A model generated the notes under the pieces. The model had not been told where the DNA came from, did not search any database, and was given only the letters and a program-made list of their open reading frames with translations. A stretch of 64,000 nt of DNA, taken from positions 868,001 to 932,000 of the forward strand of contig OZ241896.1 in the NCBI GenBank assembly GCA_965203565.1. The letters run 5' to 3'. Of the stretch, positions 27,807 to 36,009 are shown piece by piece. Both the position numbers and the translations under genes were made by a program. Numbering within the stretch: position 1 is the first letter of the stretch; each line of letters begins with the position of its first letter. The DNA is from JAAXGX01 sp965203565. GTDB taxonomy: Bacteria > Acidobacteriota > Vicinamibacteria > Vicinamibacterales > UBA8438.

Positions 27807-28592
27807 CTAGCTGACGACCTCCACGAGTTCGATCCGGACGCCTTCCGGACTCACGACGAACGCTATCTTCAGCTCCTGGCCGACGGCGTTGGTCACTTCC
27901 CGCGGCCCGGACGAAAGCTCCACCCCCTTGCCCTGCAGGTCGGCGACGGCGGCGTCGAGGCTGTCGAAGCTCCATCCGAGGTGGTCGAGCGCCCGGCCCT
28001 CGGTCGGCGCGAGCCCGCCTTCGCGCTGCTGGCCCACGAGCAGCCACAGGCCGCCGTAGCGGAGGCCGGTGAGCCGGCCCTTCATCCTGTCGGGGACGCC
28101 GCCGAACAGGTTTTCGTACCAGGTGAGCGTGGCGGCCGGATCTTCCGACCGCAGATGGATGTGGTGGAAGCCGGGCCACTGATGATCCTCGACCACCTCG
28201 ATCTTCGTTCCCCACGGGTCCTCGACGAACGCCAGCTTGAACAGCCCCTCCACTTCGCGGATCTCCTCGAGGACCTTCACCCCGGCCGCCTTCCAGCCGG
28301 CCATCTTCGCCTCGAGGTCGCGGAACGAGAAGCCGATGTGGTCGACGCCGCTCCCGACGCTGCCGCCGGCCGGCTCCCGGTCGTTGTAGAAGATGATCTG
28401 GATGTCGTCGACCTGGCAGGCGCCTTCCCGGCCGTAGTCCAGGCAGTCCATGTGCTCCCTGTACCACTGCGCCGCGGCCGGCGCGTCCGTGGCGGTCAGG
28501 TGCACGTGGTGGTAGTCGGCGGCGCGGGCGGCCCCGGGGAGGCCGGGCAGCGCGGTTGCGAGCAGCGCGAACGGCAATGCCTTCCGTGTCAT
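27807..28592 (-). CDS. Secreted VOC (glyoxalase-fold) domain protein
   Basis: This 261-residue protein has an N-terminal signal peptide (ALPFALLATALPGLPGAARA) and two VOC modules. The first has HHVHLTATDAPAAAQWYREH and VDHIGFSFRDLEAKMAGW; the second has FHHIHLRSEDPAATLTWYEN and LDHLGWSFDSLDAAVADL. His and Glu residues at the usual metal positions (e.g. GTKIEVVEDH, GVRIELVEVV) are kept. A secreted VOC protein is uncommon. Activity is unknown: dioxygenase, lyase or binding protein are all possible. GGAAGGAA precedes the ATG. Confidence 0.85.
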   Translation of the reverse strand: MTRKALPFALLATALPGLPGAARAADYHHVHLTATDAPAAAQWYREHMDCLDYGREGACQVDDIQIIFYNDREPAGGSVGSGVDHIGFSFRDLEAKMAGWKAAGVKVLEEIREVEGLFKLAFVEDPWGTKIEVVEDHQWPGFHHIHLRSEDPAATLTWYENLFGGVPDRMKGRLTGLRYGGLWLLVGQQREGGLAPTEGRALDHLGWSFDSLDAAVADLQGKGVELSSGPREVTNAVGQELKIAFVVSPEGVRIELVEVVS

Positions 28593-28672
28593 GGCGTTCC
28601 TTCCTTCGGGTCGTGGACGTCGTCGTGGCTCATCGAAAACCCCGCGCATTATATCCGCCGCCGGCCGCCCGT

Positions 28673-29500
28673 CTACCCGAAGGCGATCCACCAGCCGGCG
28701 ACGCCGACCAGCACGCCCGACAGGCTGTCGACGGCGTAATGGTACCGGCCGATCACCGTCCCGGCGACGATGCACGCGGCGGCGGCGAGCAGCGCCGCGC
28801 CGGCCGGCGGGGAGGCCGAGCAGACCGCCAGCGCCACCGCCGTCGCCGTGGCGGCGTGTCCGCTGGGAACGGTGTTCACCTGCACGCTCATCCGGCGCAG
28901 CACCGCCTCGTTGAGCCGCCGGACGCCCGGATGGGGCGAGCGCAGCGGACGCTGCCCGGCCAGCGCGCGCGGCGGGCGGGTCTGGAGCCACGGCAGCGCG
29001 CCGTAGCAGCCGAACGCCGCGATCAGCGCCGCGGTCCAGAAGTCGTCGGCCCGCGCCCGCCCGCCGAGCGCGAGGAACAGGCCGAAACCGGCCGGGACGA
29101 ACGGGTAGGCGAGCAGGTACGCCAGCTCGAAGCCGGACGCGGCGCTCCGCGGCATGCGCGACGCCAGGCGGCCCAGCCGCCCGCGTCCGAGCAGCCGCGC
29201 GTCGACGTCCAGCAGCCATTGCTCGACGCCGCGCATCGGCCCGCGGTAGAACAGGCCGCACAGCCAGTACCCTTGCAGCAGGTAGGCGGCGGGCAGCCAC
29301 GCCCGGAGGACGGCCAGGCTGGGCGACGCCCGAAGCTGGGAGAGCATCAGCGGCAGCGCGATGCAGACGGCGCTGACGAGCAGCGCGCGCCGGCGCGCGC
29401 CGGGCGCGAGCGGCCGGACCCGCGACAGGACCAGCAGACAGGCGAAGAAGCCGCAGACGATCCACTCGCTCGTCCGGATCGTCCGGAGGTCAAGCATCAT
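28673..29500 (-). CDS. PAP2-family membrane phosphatase
   Basis: This 275-residue integral membrane protein has about 6 hydrophobic segments. The phosphatase motifs at the C-terminal side are NTVPSGHAATATA (PSGH) and GRYHYAVDSLSG (the R-x5-H-x3-D site reads GRYHYAVD). The family dephosphorylates lipid phosphates and diphosphates. A PAP2-type enzyme acts between the transferase and DprE1 in the mycobacterial decaprenyl-phospho-arabinose pathway. This gene is 7 kb from that operon, so a link is only a guess. Confidence 0.82.
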   Translation of the reverse strand: MMLDLRTIRTSEWIVCGFFACLLVLSRVRPLAPGARRRALLVSAVCIALPLMLSQLRASPSLAVLRAWLPAAYLLQGYWLCGLFYRGPMRGVEQWLLDVDARLLGRGRLGRLASRMPRSAASGFELAYLLAYPFVPAGFGLFLALGGRARADDFWTAALIAAFGCYGALPWLQTRPPRALAGQRPLRSPHPGVRRLNEAVLRRMSVQVNTVPSGHAATATAVALAVCSASPPAGAALLAAAACIVAGTVIGRYHYAVDSLSGVLVGVAGWWIAFG

Positions 29501-29570
29501 CTGAGCAGGCAGGACAGGGCCGCGCCGGCGGCGACGCGCGCGCCGTCGATCCGCCAGGCGACTGCGCTCG

Positions 29571-29777
29571 TCATTCGGCGGGCGTGAGCCGACGCAGCAG
29601 TTCCGGCTGTTCTCGTTCGAGCCGGGCGCGGTCCATGCGGCGCAGCAACCGTTCCTGCTCCGGATCGCGCGGCCGGCGTCCAGCCGCGCGGCCGGGCGGC
29701 TCGTCGGCCAGGATCGCCGTCCATCGCTCCTGTTTGCGCCGCCGGACCTCCGCCTGAAACTCGTCGTAGTCGATCAT
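29571..29777 (-). CDS. Small charged protein, unknown function
   Basis: This 68-residue protein starts MIDYDEFQAEVRRRKQERW and is strongly charged and helical, with no membrane segment. Its ATG overlaps (ATGA) the stop of an upstream fragment at 29774-29912, so the two were probably translationally coupled. I do not recognise the family. The arrangement of a short gene after a truncated gene could be a broken two-gene module such as a toxin-antitoxin pair (guess). Confidence 0.4.
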   Translation of the reverse strand: MIDYDEFQAEVRRRKQERWTAILADEPPGRAAGRRPRDPEQERLLRRMDRARLEREQPELLRRLTPAE

Positions 29778-29912
29778 CGCCGGCTCGCCGTCCGCTCGAC
29801 GTCCCGCAGGGCGGCCGCTTCCTCCGGCGTGTCGCCGGTCCGACCCCGCAGATAGCTCCAGTCTATCCGGTCCGCGTAGAGGCGCGCGAGCCGCCGGGTG
29901 TCACGACGCGGC
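29774..29912 (-). pseudogene. C-terminal remnant of an unknown gene
   Basis: The frame reads ...RLARLYADRIDWSYLRGRT then GDTPEEAAALRDVERTASRR and stops at a TGA overlapping the next ATG. No start codon is available: a stop lies just upstream, and the MATE-clan gene's end abuts. It looks like the tail of a gene whose 5' part has been deleted or replaced. Confidence 0.4.
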
Positions 29913-29914
29913 CG

Positions 29915-31318
29915 TCAGCCGCGGCGGCGTCCGGCCCGCAGCGCGGCGATCCACGGCGGGGTCAGCCACGAGTTGCCCACCAGCCGCCCCGACAGGATGG
30001 CGACCGCGGCGGCGGTGACGCCGACCAGGTCGAGGACGTGGACGCCGATCGTCAGGACGACGCCGACGGTGGTCAGCTCGAGCAGCGTGGCCCGCGTGAT
30101 CGGCGGCGTGCGGCGCGCGTGCACCAGCGTTCCCCGTTGCAGCGAGAGGAGCACGGAGAGCGCCGGGAAGACCGACAGGATCCGGATCGGCGGCAGCGCG
30201 AACTGCGCCAGCGCCGGGGAGAGGCCGGCGACCCCCTCGAGCCAGATCATGCCCAGCCGGGTGAACGCGATGGCCGACAGGCCGGCCACGGTGCAGGCGG
30301 CCAGCCCGGCGGCGAAGTTCCGGATCCGTCCGAACTGCTCGCACCGGTCGCCGATCAGGGCGACGACGACCTCCAGGTACGACAGGCCGATCGCCCGGAA
30401 GACGAACGTCACGCCGTGGACCACCGGCAGCACCGCCAGCGATTCGAGCGCGCGCCGGCTCTGGCCCATGAAGAAGGTGGTCAGCGGCGGAATCGCCAGG
30501 GCCAGCACCGACGTGAGCGCCAGCGGGACGTAGAAGCGTACGAGGCCGCCGAACCGGAGGGTCGGCTCGTCGAGGCGGTCCGCGGCGCGCGCCCGGCCGC
30601 GAACCTGGCGCACCGCCTGCGCCGACACGATCCGGGTGACCGCGGCCTCCACCACGACGCCGGCCGACAGGGCGGCCGCGCCGACCGTCGCGCCGTCTGA
30701 CGGCAGCAGCCGCCAGGCGGCCAGCGCCGTCAGCGACATCGTGGCCAGCCGGACGCCGGTGCAGGCGGCGACGCGCCGCGTGAGGCCGCTCCGGATCAGC
30801 AGCCCCTGGCGGAAGCGGCGGTAGCCGACCGCCGCCGGCCACGGCAGCAGGCAGGCGAGGCCCTGGTGCGCGAGCCGGGCGACGTCGTCCGGCAGGGCGA
30901 GCAGGCCGCGGAACAGAGGATCGAAGACGGGCGGCGCGAGGACGGCGAGCTGAACGACGGTGAGCGCGGCGCACAGCCGGTAGCCGAACCGGCGCAGCGC
31001 GGCGTACGACTCCCGGTCCTCGACCAGCGCGGTCGAGGCGCTCAGCAGCATGATGACCGGCGCTTCGATGATGACGGCGACGGCGAACGCCACGCCGAAC
31101 GCGGCGAGGTTGACGGTCGGCTCCGGCAGACGCGCGATGACGGCGGCCAGGTACGGCCCCTCGACCGCCATCATGATCCAGGTCCCCGCCAGCGGGGCCC
31201 AGAACGCGAAGATGCGCCGGTACGTCAGCGGCGCGGCGGGCGCGCCTGAAAATCGAGACCGGATCTCAACTTGCTCTTGACCGACCGGTACGGTCGGATA
31301 TACACTGCGTCGGTTCAA
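29915..31318 (-). CDS. Multi-spanning membrane protein of the MATE/MurJ/ANK clan
   Basis: This ~467-residue protein has 11-12 hydrophobic segments in two related halves. The first begins LTYRRIFAFWAPLAGTWIMM and the second FGGLVRFYVPLALTSVLALA; the conserved region PPLTTFFMGQSRRALESLAV follows. The pattern fits MOP-superfamily exporters and especially ANK-like bacterial proteins; the substrate is unknown. The start is uncertain. An ATG at 31456 would place a perfect terminator hairpin (31359-31390) inside a Pro/Gly-rich N-terminus, so the TTG at 31318 is preferred. The region upstream is shared with the divergent porin operon, including the TetR-type palindrome. Confidence 0.75.
   Translation of the reverse strand: MNRRSVYPTVPVGQEQVEIRSRFSGAPAAPLTYRRIFAFWAPLAGTWIMMAVEGPYLAAVIARLPEPTVNLAAFGVAFAVAVIIEAPVIMLLSASTALVEDRESYAALRRFGYRLCAALTVVQLAVLAPPVFDPLFRGLLALPDDVARLAHQGLACLLPWPAAVGYRRFRQGLLIRSGLTRRVAACTGVRLATMSLTALAAWRLLPSDGATVGAAALSAGVVVEAAVTRIVSAQAVRQVRGRARAADRLDEPTLRFGGLVRFYVPLALTSVLALAIPPLTTFFMGQSRRALESLAVLPVVHGVTFVFRAIGLSYLEVVVALIGDRCEQFGRIRNFAAGLAACTVAGLSAIAFTRLGMIWLEGVAGLSPALAQFALPPIRILSVFPALSVLLSLQRGTLVHARRTPPITRATLLELTTVGVVLTIGVHVLDLVGVTAAAVAILSGRLVGNSWLTPPWIAALRAGRRRG
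31277..31304 (+). promoter_or_regulatory. Promoter with TetR-type operator for the porin-flavin operon
   Basis: TTGACC (31277-31282) and TATACA (31299-31304) are separated by 16 nt. The spacer contains the palindrome CCGACCGGTACGGTCGG (31281-31297), with the form of known TetR-family operators. A wider inverted repeat, ATCTCAA (31263-31269) and TTGAGAT (31319-31325), surrounds the site. A repressor bound here would block RNA polymerase. No TetR gene is in the window. The site lies at the 5' end of the divergent MATE-clan gene too. Confidence 0.7.
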
Positions 31319-31351
31319 TTGAGATTGGATCTCATTCCGATCTCGTCGTCC

Positions 31352-31390
31352 AAAAAAAGGCCCGCCCGGTGGTGGTTCACCGGGCGGGCC
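31352..31390 (-). terminator. Perfect intrinsic-terminator structure on the minus strand, with no gene before it
   Basis: A 13-bp GC-rich perfect stem (31359-31371 with 31378-31390) and 6-base loop are followed on the minus strand by seven T (31358-31352). No minus-strand gene ends upstream of it. It sits between the porin start (31511) and the divergent MATE-clan gene. It could stop antisense transcripts, or act as an attenuator in a leader of the MATE-clan gene. Confidence 0.75.
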
Positions 31391-31510
31391 GCTGAACGCC
31401 CGGCCGCCGGTTCGCACCGGCCGCGCCAAGCGCCCAGACGTGTCGAACGCGTCCATTGTAGGAGCGAGGCGTCAGGCGCGCAACACCGGGCGGACTTCCG
31501 GAGGGTGGTC

Positions 31511-32869
31511 ATGACAGTGGTGATGCGTTTCCTGACGTGCGCAGTCCTGGCGTCCGTGCTCGCGGGGACCGGGCCGGCCGCCGCGGCGGCGGCGCCGCAG
31601 GGCGGCGGAAGCTCCGGTCCGTCGGAGCCGGCGGCGGCGGAGCCGGAGGGCGGCGCGGCGGAAGCCGCCGGGGAGTCGGCCGAAGCGGAGCAGCAGGCCG
31701 ACGTCGAAGAACTCGAGCGCCGGCTCGAGCTGCTGGCCGAAGAGGTCGAGCGGCTGCGGAGCGGCGAGCCGGAGATCGAGCTGACCGACGACCGGACCCG
31801 CGCGCTCGGACTGGCGCCGTCGGCCGCGGCGACGTACCGGCGGGGGGCCGGCGTGTCGATCGCCGGCTACGGCGAGATGCTGTTCGAGAACTACGCTTCC
31901 GACAGGACCTCGCAGTTCGACTACCTGCGGGCGATCCTGTACGCGGGGTACCGGTTCAACGACAAGTTCCTCTTCAACTCCGAGATCGAGGTCGAGCACG
32001 CGAAGGAGATCTTCGTCGAGTTCGCGTACGTCGACTATCTGGCGACCGACAACTTCGGGGTGCGGGCCGGGATGCTGCTGGTCCCGATGGGGCTGGTCAA
32101 CGAGTTCCACGAGCCGACCGTCTTCCTCGGCGCCGAGCGTCCGGTGACGGAGCGGAGCATCATCCCGTCGACGTGGCGGGAGAACGGCGGCGGCGTCTAC
32201 TACGCGGACGACCGGATCTCGATGCGCGCCTACGTCGTCAACGGGTTCAACGGCCTGGCGTTCTCGTCGAGCGGCGTACGCGGCGGGCGGCAGAAGGGCG
32301 GCAAGGCGAAGTCGACCGACATGGCGATCACGGGCCGGTTCGACTACACGCCGACGCCCGGCGTCTTCTTCGGCGCCAGCTTCTACACCGGCGGGTCCGG
32401 CCAGGGCGAAGTCGTGGTCGACGACGTCGAGTACGGCGTCCGGACCAGCATCTTCGACGTGCACGCCCAGGCGCAGGTGCGCGGCTTCGATGTCCGCGGC
32501 CTGTTCGCGCAGGCGAACCTGGCCGACACCGATCGGCTGAACCAGCTGCTCGGCCTGACCGGGTCGAACGGGGTCGGCGAAACGCTGCGGGGCGGCTACG
32601 TCCAGATCGGCTACGACCTGCTGTCGCAGGTCCCGGAGGCGGCCGGCGTCGGCCTCACGCCGTACGTCCGCTGGGAGAAGGTCGACACGCAGGCGGCGGT
32701 CGCGGCCGGCTTCACGCGGAGCCCGTCGAAGAACAACACGTACACCACGTTCGGCGTCGAGCTCAAGCCGATACCGGGCATCGTCGTCAAGGTCGACCAT
32801 ATGTGGGTCTCCAACGCCGCCGACAGCGGCGTCAACCAGTTCAACGTCAACGTCGGGTACGCCTTCTAG
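31511..32869 (+). CDS. Outer-membrane porin (phosphate-selective OprO/P-like)
   Basis: This 452-residue protein starts with a signal peptide (MRFLTCAVLASVLAGTGPAA). A low-complexity Ala/Gly/Glu stretch follows, then a short coiled coil (VEELERRLELLAEEVERLRS) and a beta-barrel (alternating strands from YGEMLFENYASD to the terminal FNVNVGYAF). The aromatic C-terminal residue fits BAM-dependent insertion. The coiled coil before the barrel is typical of trimeric porins that reach the periplasm. It is the first gene of the flavin operon; the stop is 3 nt from the next start. GGAGG precedes the ATG. Confidence 0.88.
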   Translation: MTVVMRFLTCAVLASVLAGTGPAAAAAAPQGGGSSGPSEPAAAEPEGGAAEAAGESAEAEQQADVEELERRLELLAEEVERLRSGEPEIELTDDRTRALGLAPSAAATYRRGAGVSIAGYGEMLFENYASDRTSQFDYLRAILYAGYRFNDKFLFNSEIEVEHAKEIFVEFAYVDYLATDNFGVRAGMLLVPMGLVNEFHEPTVFLGAERPVTERSIIPSTWRENGGGVYYADDRISMRAYVVNGFNGLAFSSSGVRGGRQKGGKAKSTDMAITGRFDYTPTPGVFFGASFYTGGSGQGEVVVDDVEYGVRTSIFDVHAQAQVRGFDVRGLFAQANLADTDRLNQLLGLTGSNGVGETLRGGYVQIGYDLLSQVPEAAGVGLTPYVRWEKVDTQAAVAAGFTRSPSKNNTYTTFGVELKPIPGIVVKVDHMWVSNAADSGVNQFNVNVGYAF

Positions 32870-32872
32870 TTC

Positions 32873-33448
32873 ATGCAGCATCGGCCGGCCGGGGAGCGGG
32901 TGGGGCGCGCCGCGGGCGCGGTCGGCGTCTGGCTCGCCCTCGCGTCCGCCGCGGCCGCGGCGCAGTCGGGCCTCGTCACGCGCGAGGAGGCGCTGGCGGC
33001 GATCTTCGCCGGCGCGGAGATCGCCGCGGACCGCGTCTACCTGACGGCGGAGCAGGCCGAACGGGTCGCCGAGCTGTCGCGCGCCGAGGCGCCGACCCGG
33101 ATCTACGCCCGCTACGTCGCCAGGCGCGCCGGCGCCGTCGTGGGCCGGGCCTACGTCGATACGCACGTCGTGCGGACCAAGCGGGAAAGCCTGCTCGTGT
33201 CGCTGACGCCGGACGGCCGCGTCCGCCGGATCGACGTGACGGCGTTCCTCGAGCCGCCGGAGTACACCCCGCCCGAACCGTGGGTCCGCCAGTACGTCGA
33301 CCGGCCGCTCAGCGACGATCTGGCGGTCCAGCGCGCGATCCGCCCGATCGCCGGCGCGACGCTGACGGGGCATGCGGTCAACGCCGCCGTGCGGCGCGTG
33401 CTGGCGCTCGACCGCGTGCTCGAAGCGGACCGGAAGGCGGGACGCTGA
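32873..33448 (+). CDS. Secreted FMN-binding domain protein (covalent flavin carrier)
   Basis: This 191-residue protein has a signal peptide ending near AAAAAQS and a C-terminal FMN_bind domain. The motif IAGATLTGHAVNAAVRR matches the flavinylation site of NqrC/RnfG-type proteins (S/A-G-A-T-x-T), where ApbE links FMN to a threonine. The middle part (DTHVVRTKRESLLVSLTPDG, VTAFLEPPEY) fits the domain's sheet. The next gene, two bases away, carries the ApbE enzyme domain that would modify it. It should carry electrons in the periplasm. Confidence 0.9.
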   Translation: MQHRPAGERVGRAAGAVGVWLALASAAAAAQSGLVTREEALAAIFAGAEIAADRVYLTAEQAERVAELSRAEAPTRIYARYVARRAGAVVGRAYVDTHVVRTKRESLLVSLTPDGRVRRIDVTAFLEPPEYTPPEPWVRQYVDRPLSDDLAVQRAIRPIAGATLTGHAVNAAVRRVLALDRVLEADRKAGR

Positions 33449-33449
33449 G

Positions 33450-35015
33450 ATGGTTTCCTCCGACACGCGCATGCGCGTGATGCTGGGCGCGATGGTCTGG
33501 TGGGAGCGCTGGGCGTTCAACGCCCTGCACGGCGTGGTCGCCGTGACCGGCGCCGCGTACCTCTACATGAAGCTGGCGCTGGTCTCCGACGACCCGTTCG
33601 CGGTCGTCAACCACCCGTGGCAACCGGCGATGCTCTCGACCCACGTGATCGCGGCCCCTTTCTTCGTCGCCTGCTTCGGCATGCTGTTCCGGTCGCACAC
33701 CCTGCGGAAGCTCCTCTCGCCGAACGCGTCCAACCGCCGGACCGGCTGGACGTCGCTGCTCAGCTTCGCCGCCATGGCGATCAGCGGCTACCTCATCCAG
33801 ATTGCGCCGACCGCCGCGCTGATCGACGCCGCCATCTGGACGCACGTGGCGACCAGCCTGCTGTTCGCAGTCGGGTACGGCGCCCACCTCGTCGTCGGCT
33901 GGCGCATCAGGAGTCCGGAGCCGGCCGCGCCCCGCCGTCCCGCGTCCCGGCCGGCGGCGCCCGCCGCGCTCGGCGCGCTGCTGGCGCTGGCCGGTCCGGT
34001 CACCGGGTCGGCGGACGCGCAGCCGGCCTCTCCGGTCCGCGTCGAGCGCACGGTGCTGCTGATGGGCGCGCCGGCGAGGTTCGTGACCGAAGCGCCCGAT
34101 CGCGCCGCGGGTCTGGCGAAGCTGGAGCGGATGGTCCGCGTCGTCGAGGCGACGGAAGCCGATCTCAGCACCTGGCGGGACGACAGCGCCCTGAGCCGCC
34201 TGAACCGGCGGCCGGTCGGGGCGCCGGCCCCGGCGGCGCCCGCGGTATGCGATCTGCTGGACCGGCTGTCGGCGTGGCATGACGCCACCGGCGGAGCGTT
34301 CGACCCGGCCGTGGGACGGCTGGTGGACGCCTGGGGGCTTCGGGGACGCGGCCGGCGGCCGGACGCCGCGGCGCTGCGGTCGGCGGCGGCCGGCGCCGGC
34401 TTGCGCCACCTCCGGATCGACCGAAACCCGGGATTCGACCGGGCGCCGTGCGCCGTCACGCGCCGCGCGGCGGTGACGCTTGACGCCGGCGGATTCGGCA
34501 AGGGAGAAGCGCTCGACCGCGTGCGGCGGGCCGAGGCGGATCGTCCGGACGCCTGGCTGATCGACTTCGGCGGGCAGGTGGCGGTGTCGGGCGCGCCGGC
34601 CGGCGGCGGGGTGTGGCCGGTCGCCGTCGCCCATCCCGCGCGGCGCGGCGAGCCGGCGCTGGAGCTGCGGCTGGACGCCGGATCGCTCGCCACCAGCGGC
34701 GGCTCGGAGCGGGACCTGACCCCGGACGGCGGCCCCCGGATCGGCCACGTCCTCGACCCGCGCACCGGGCGGCCGGTCAGCCGGGCGGCGTCGGTGACCG
34801 TCTGGCGCCGGAGCGCCTTCGAAGCCGACGTGCTCTCGACCGCGCTCTACGTGATGGGGCCGGAACGCGGACTGGCCTGGGCCCGCGCCCGCGGCGTCGC
34901 CGCCTGCTTCCTCATCCCCGACGCCGCGGCGGGCGGCGTCTCGCTGCGCGCGACGCCCGCCTTCGACGCGCGGTTCGCACTGCTCCGCGGCGCCGAATCC
35001 GCGCCCGCGTCCTGA
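33450..35015 (+). CDS. Cytochrome b-like membrane domain fused to ApbE FMN transferase
   Basis: This is one continuous 521-codon frame. Residues ~15-155 have four membrane segments with histidines suited to haem b (FNALHGVVAV, LSTHVIAAPF, IWTHVATSLL, YGAHLVVGW). Residues ~178-200 form a hydrophobic stretch that reads like an old signal peptide (PAALGALLALAGPVTGSADA). Residues ~205-521 are an ApbE domain: TEADLSTWRDDSALSRLN, GGAFDPAVGRLVDAWG, LDAGGFGKGEALDRV (metal/FAD site), SLATSGGSER and HVLDPRTGRPV. ApbE moves FMN from FAD onto a protein threonine, here most likely on the preceding gene product. The fifth segment would place ApbE in the periplasm. The fusion is unusual; the two parts are normally separate genes. 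Confidence 0.88.
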   Translation: MVSSDTRMRVMLGAMVWWERWAFNALHGVVAVTGAAYLYMKLALVSDDPFAVVNHPWQPAMLSTHVIAAPFFVACFGMLFRSHTLRKLLSPNASNRRTGWTSLLSFAAMAISGYLIQIAPTAALIDAAIWTHVATSLLFAVGYGAHLVVGWRIRSPEPAAPRRPASRPAAPAALGALLALAGPVTGSADAQPASPVRVERTVLLMGAPARFVTEAPDRAAGLAKLERMVRVVEATEADLSTWRDDSALSRLNRRPVGAPAPAAPAVCDLLDRLSAWHDATGGAFDPAVGRLVDAWGLRGRGRRPDAAALRSAAAGAGLRHLRIDRNPGFDRAPCAVTRRAAVTLDAGGFGKGEALDRVRRAEADRPDAWLIDFGGQVAVSGAPAGGGVWPVAVAHPARRGEPALELRLDAGSLATSGGSERDLTPDGGPRIGHVLDPRTGRPVSRAASVTVWRRSAFEADVLSTALYVMGPERGLAWARARGVAACFLIPDAAAGGVSLRATPAFDARFALLRGAESAPAS

Positions 35016-35074
35016 CGCGCGGCGCCGCAACGTGCCCGCCCTGCGACGCAACCCCCGAGTGCGGCGACCGGCCG

Positions 35075-35956
35075 CTACTGCTCGTTCTTCCGCTCGCCGC
35101 CGCGCGGAGTTTCGCCGCGGGCCGCCGCTTGCCGGCCCAGCTCGACGCTGCGCCGAAAGGCGGCCAGCACCGCCTTCGAGATGACGGTGCGGAACGCGCC
35201 TTTCTCCAGCTGGTACAGCGCGTCGGCGCTCGTCCCGCCCGGCGAGGTCACCCTGTTGCGCATCTCCGCCGGGTGCGCCGTCGAGCGCTCGGCGAAGCAG
35301 GCGGCGCCGCGGATCGTCTGCACCACCAGCTCGCGCGCCTCGGCCCGCGAGAAACCGAGGTGGACGGCCGCGTCGATCAGCGCCTCCATCAGCAGAAAGA
35401 CGTAGGCCGGGCCGGTCCCGCTGACGGCGGTCGCCATGTCGAGGAAACGTTCGGCGTCGACGTGCAGCTGGCGTCCGAGCGCCTCGACGATCGTCCGGGC
35501 CTGCTCGCGCTGCGCCGGCGAGACTTCCGGCGTGGCGGTCCACACCGTCATCCCCTCGCCGACCTGCGCCGGCGTGTTCGGCATCGTCCGCACGATTGCG
35601 CGATGCCCGAGCCCGGCCGCAAGCGACTCTATCGCGGCGCCGGCCACGATCGACAGCACCAGCGCGTCCGGCCGGATCCCTCCGCCGACTTCGGCGAACA
35701 CCGCCGGCAGCACCTGCGGCTTGACGGCCAGCACCACCACCGCCCCTTCCCGCGCCGCCGCCCGGTTGTCAGAGGTGGTGCGGATGCGAAACCGGTCCCG
35801 CAGCTCCGCCAGCCGTTCCTGATGCCTGTCGCTCGCCGTGATCCGCTCCGGATCGATCCGGCGCCGCGACAGCAGGCCGCCGATCATCGCTTCGCCCATC
35901 GCCCCGGCGCCGATGAACGCGATCCGGACGTCCTCGAGTGCCTGCCTGTCGTTCAC
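35075..35956 (-). CDS. proC: Pyrroline-5-carboxylate reductase
   Basis: This ~293-residue protein performs the last step of proline synthesis, reducing pyrroline-5-carboxylate with NAD(P)H. It has the Rossmann motif IAFIGAGAMGEAMIGGLL, the substrate loop MPNTPAQVGEGMT, the signature AVSGTGPAYVFLLMEALID and TSPGGTSADAL. GTG 35956 is chosen because GGAGAGG lies just before it; a TTG at 35980 is the alternative. It converges on the flavin operon. Confidence 0.95.
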   Translation of the reverse strand: MNDRQALEDVRIAFIGAGAMGEAMIGGLLSRRRIDPERITASDRHQERLAELRDRFRIRTTSDNRAAAREGAVVVLAVKPQVLPAVFAEVGGGIRPDALVLSIVAGAAIESLAAGLGHRAIVRTMPNTPAQVGEGMTVWTATPEVSPAQREQARTIVEALGRQLHVDAERFLDMATAVSGTGPAYVFLLMEALIDAAVHLGFSRAEARELVVQTIRGAACFAERSTAHPAEMRNRVTSPGGTSADALYQLEKGAFRTVISKAVLAAFRRSVELGRQAAARGETPRGGERKNEQ

Positions 35957-36009
35957 GATCGCCTCTCCGGAGGCCCGCAACGCCGTCGGGCCGCGAGTAT
36001 TCTAGTGCG

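Noticed and set aside
31319..31456. ATG at 31456 as start of the MATE-clan protein
   Set aside because: It would force a perfect terminator stem and a TetR-like operator region into a low-complexity N-terminus before the first membrane span; kept only as an alternative.
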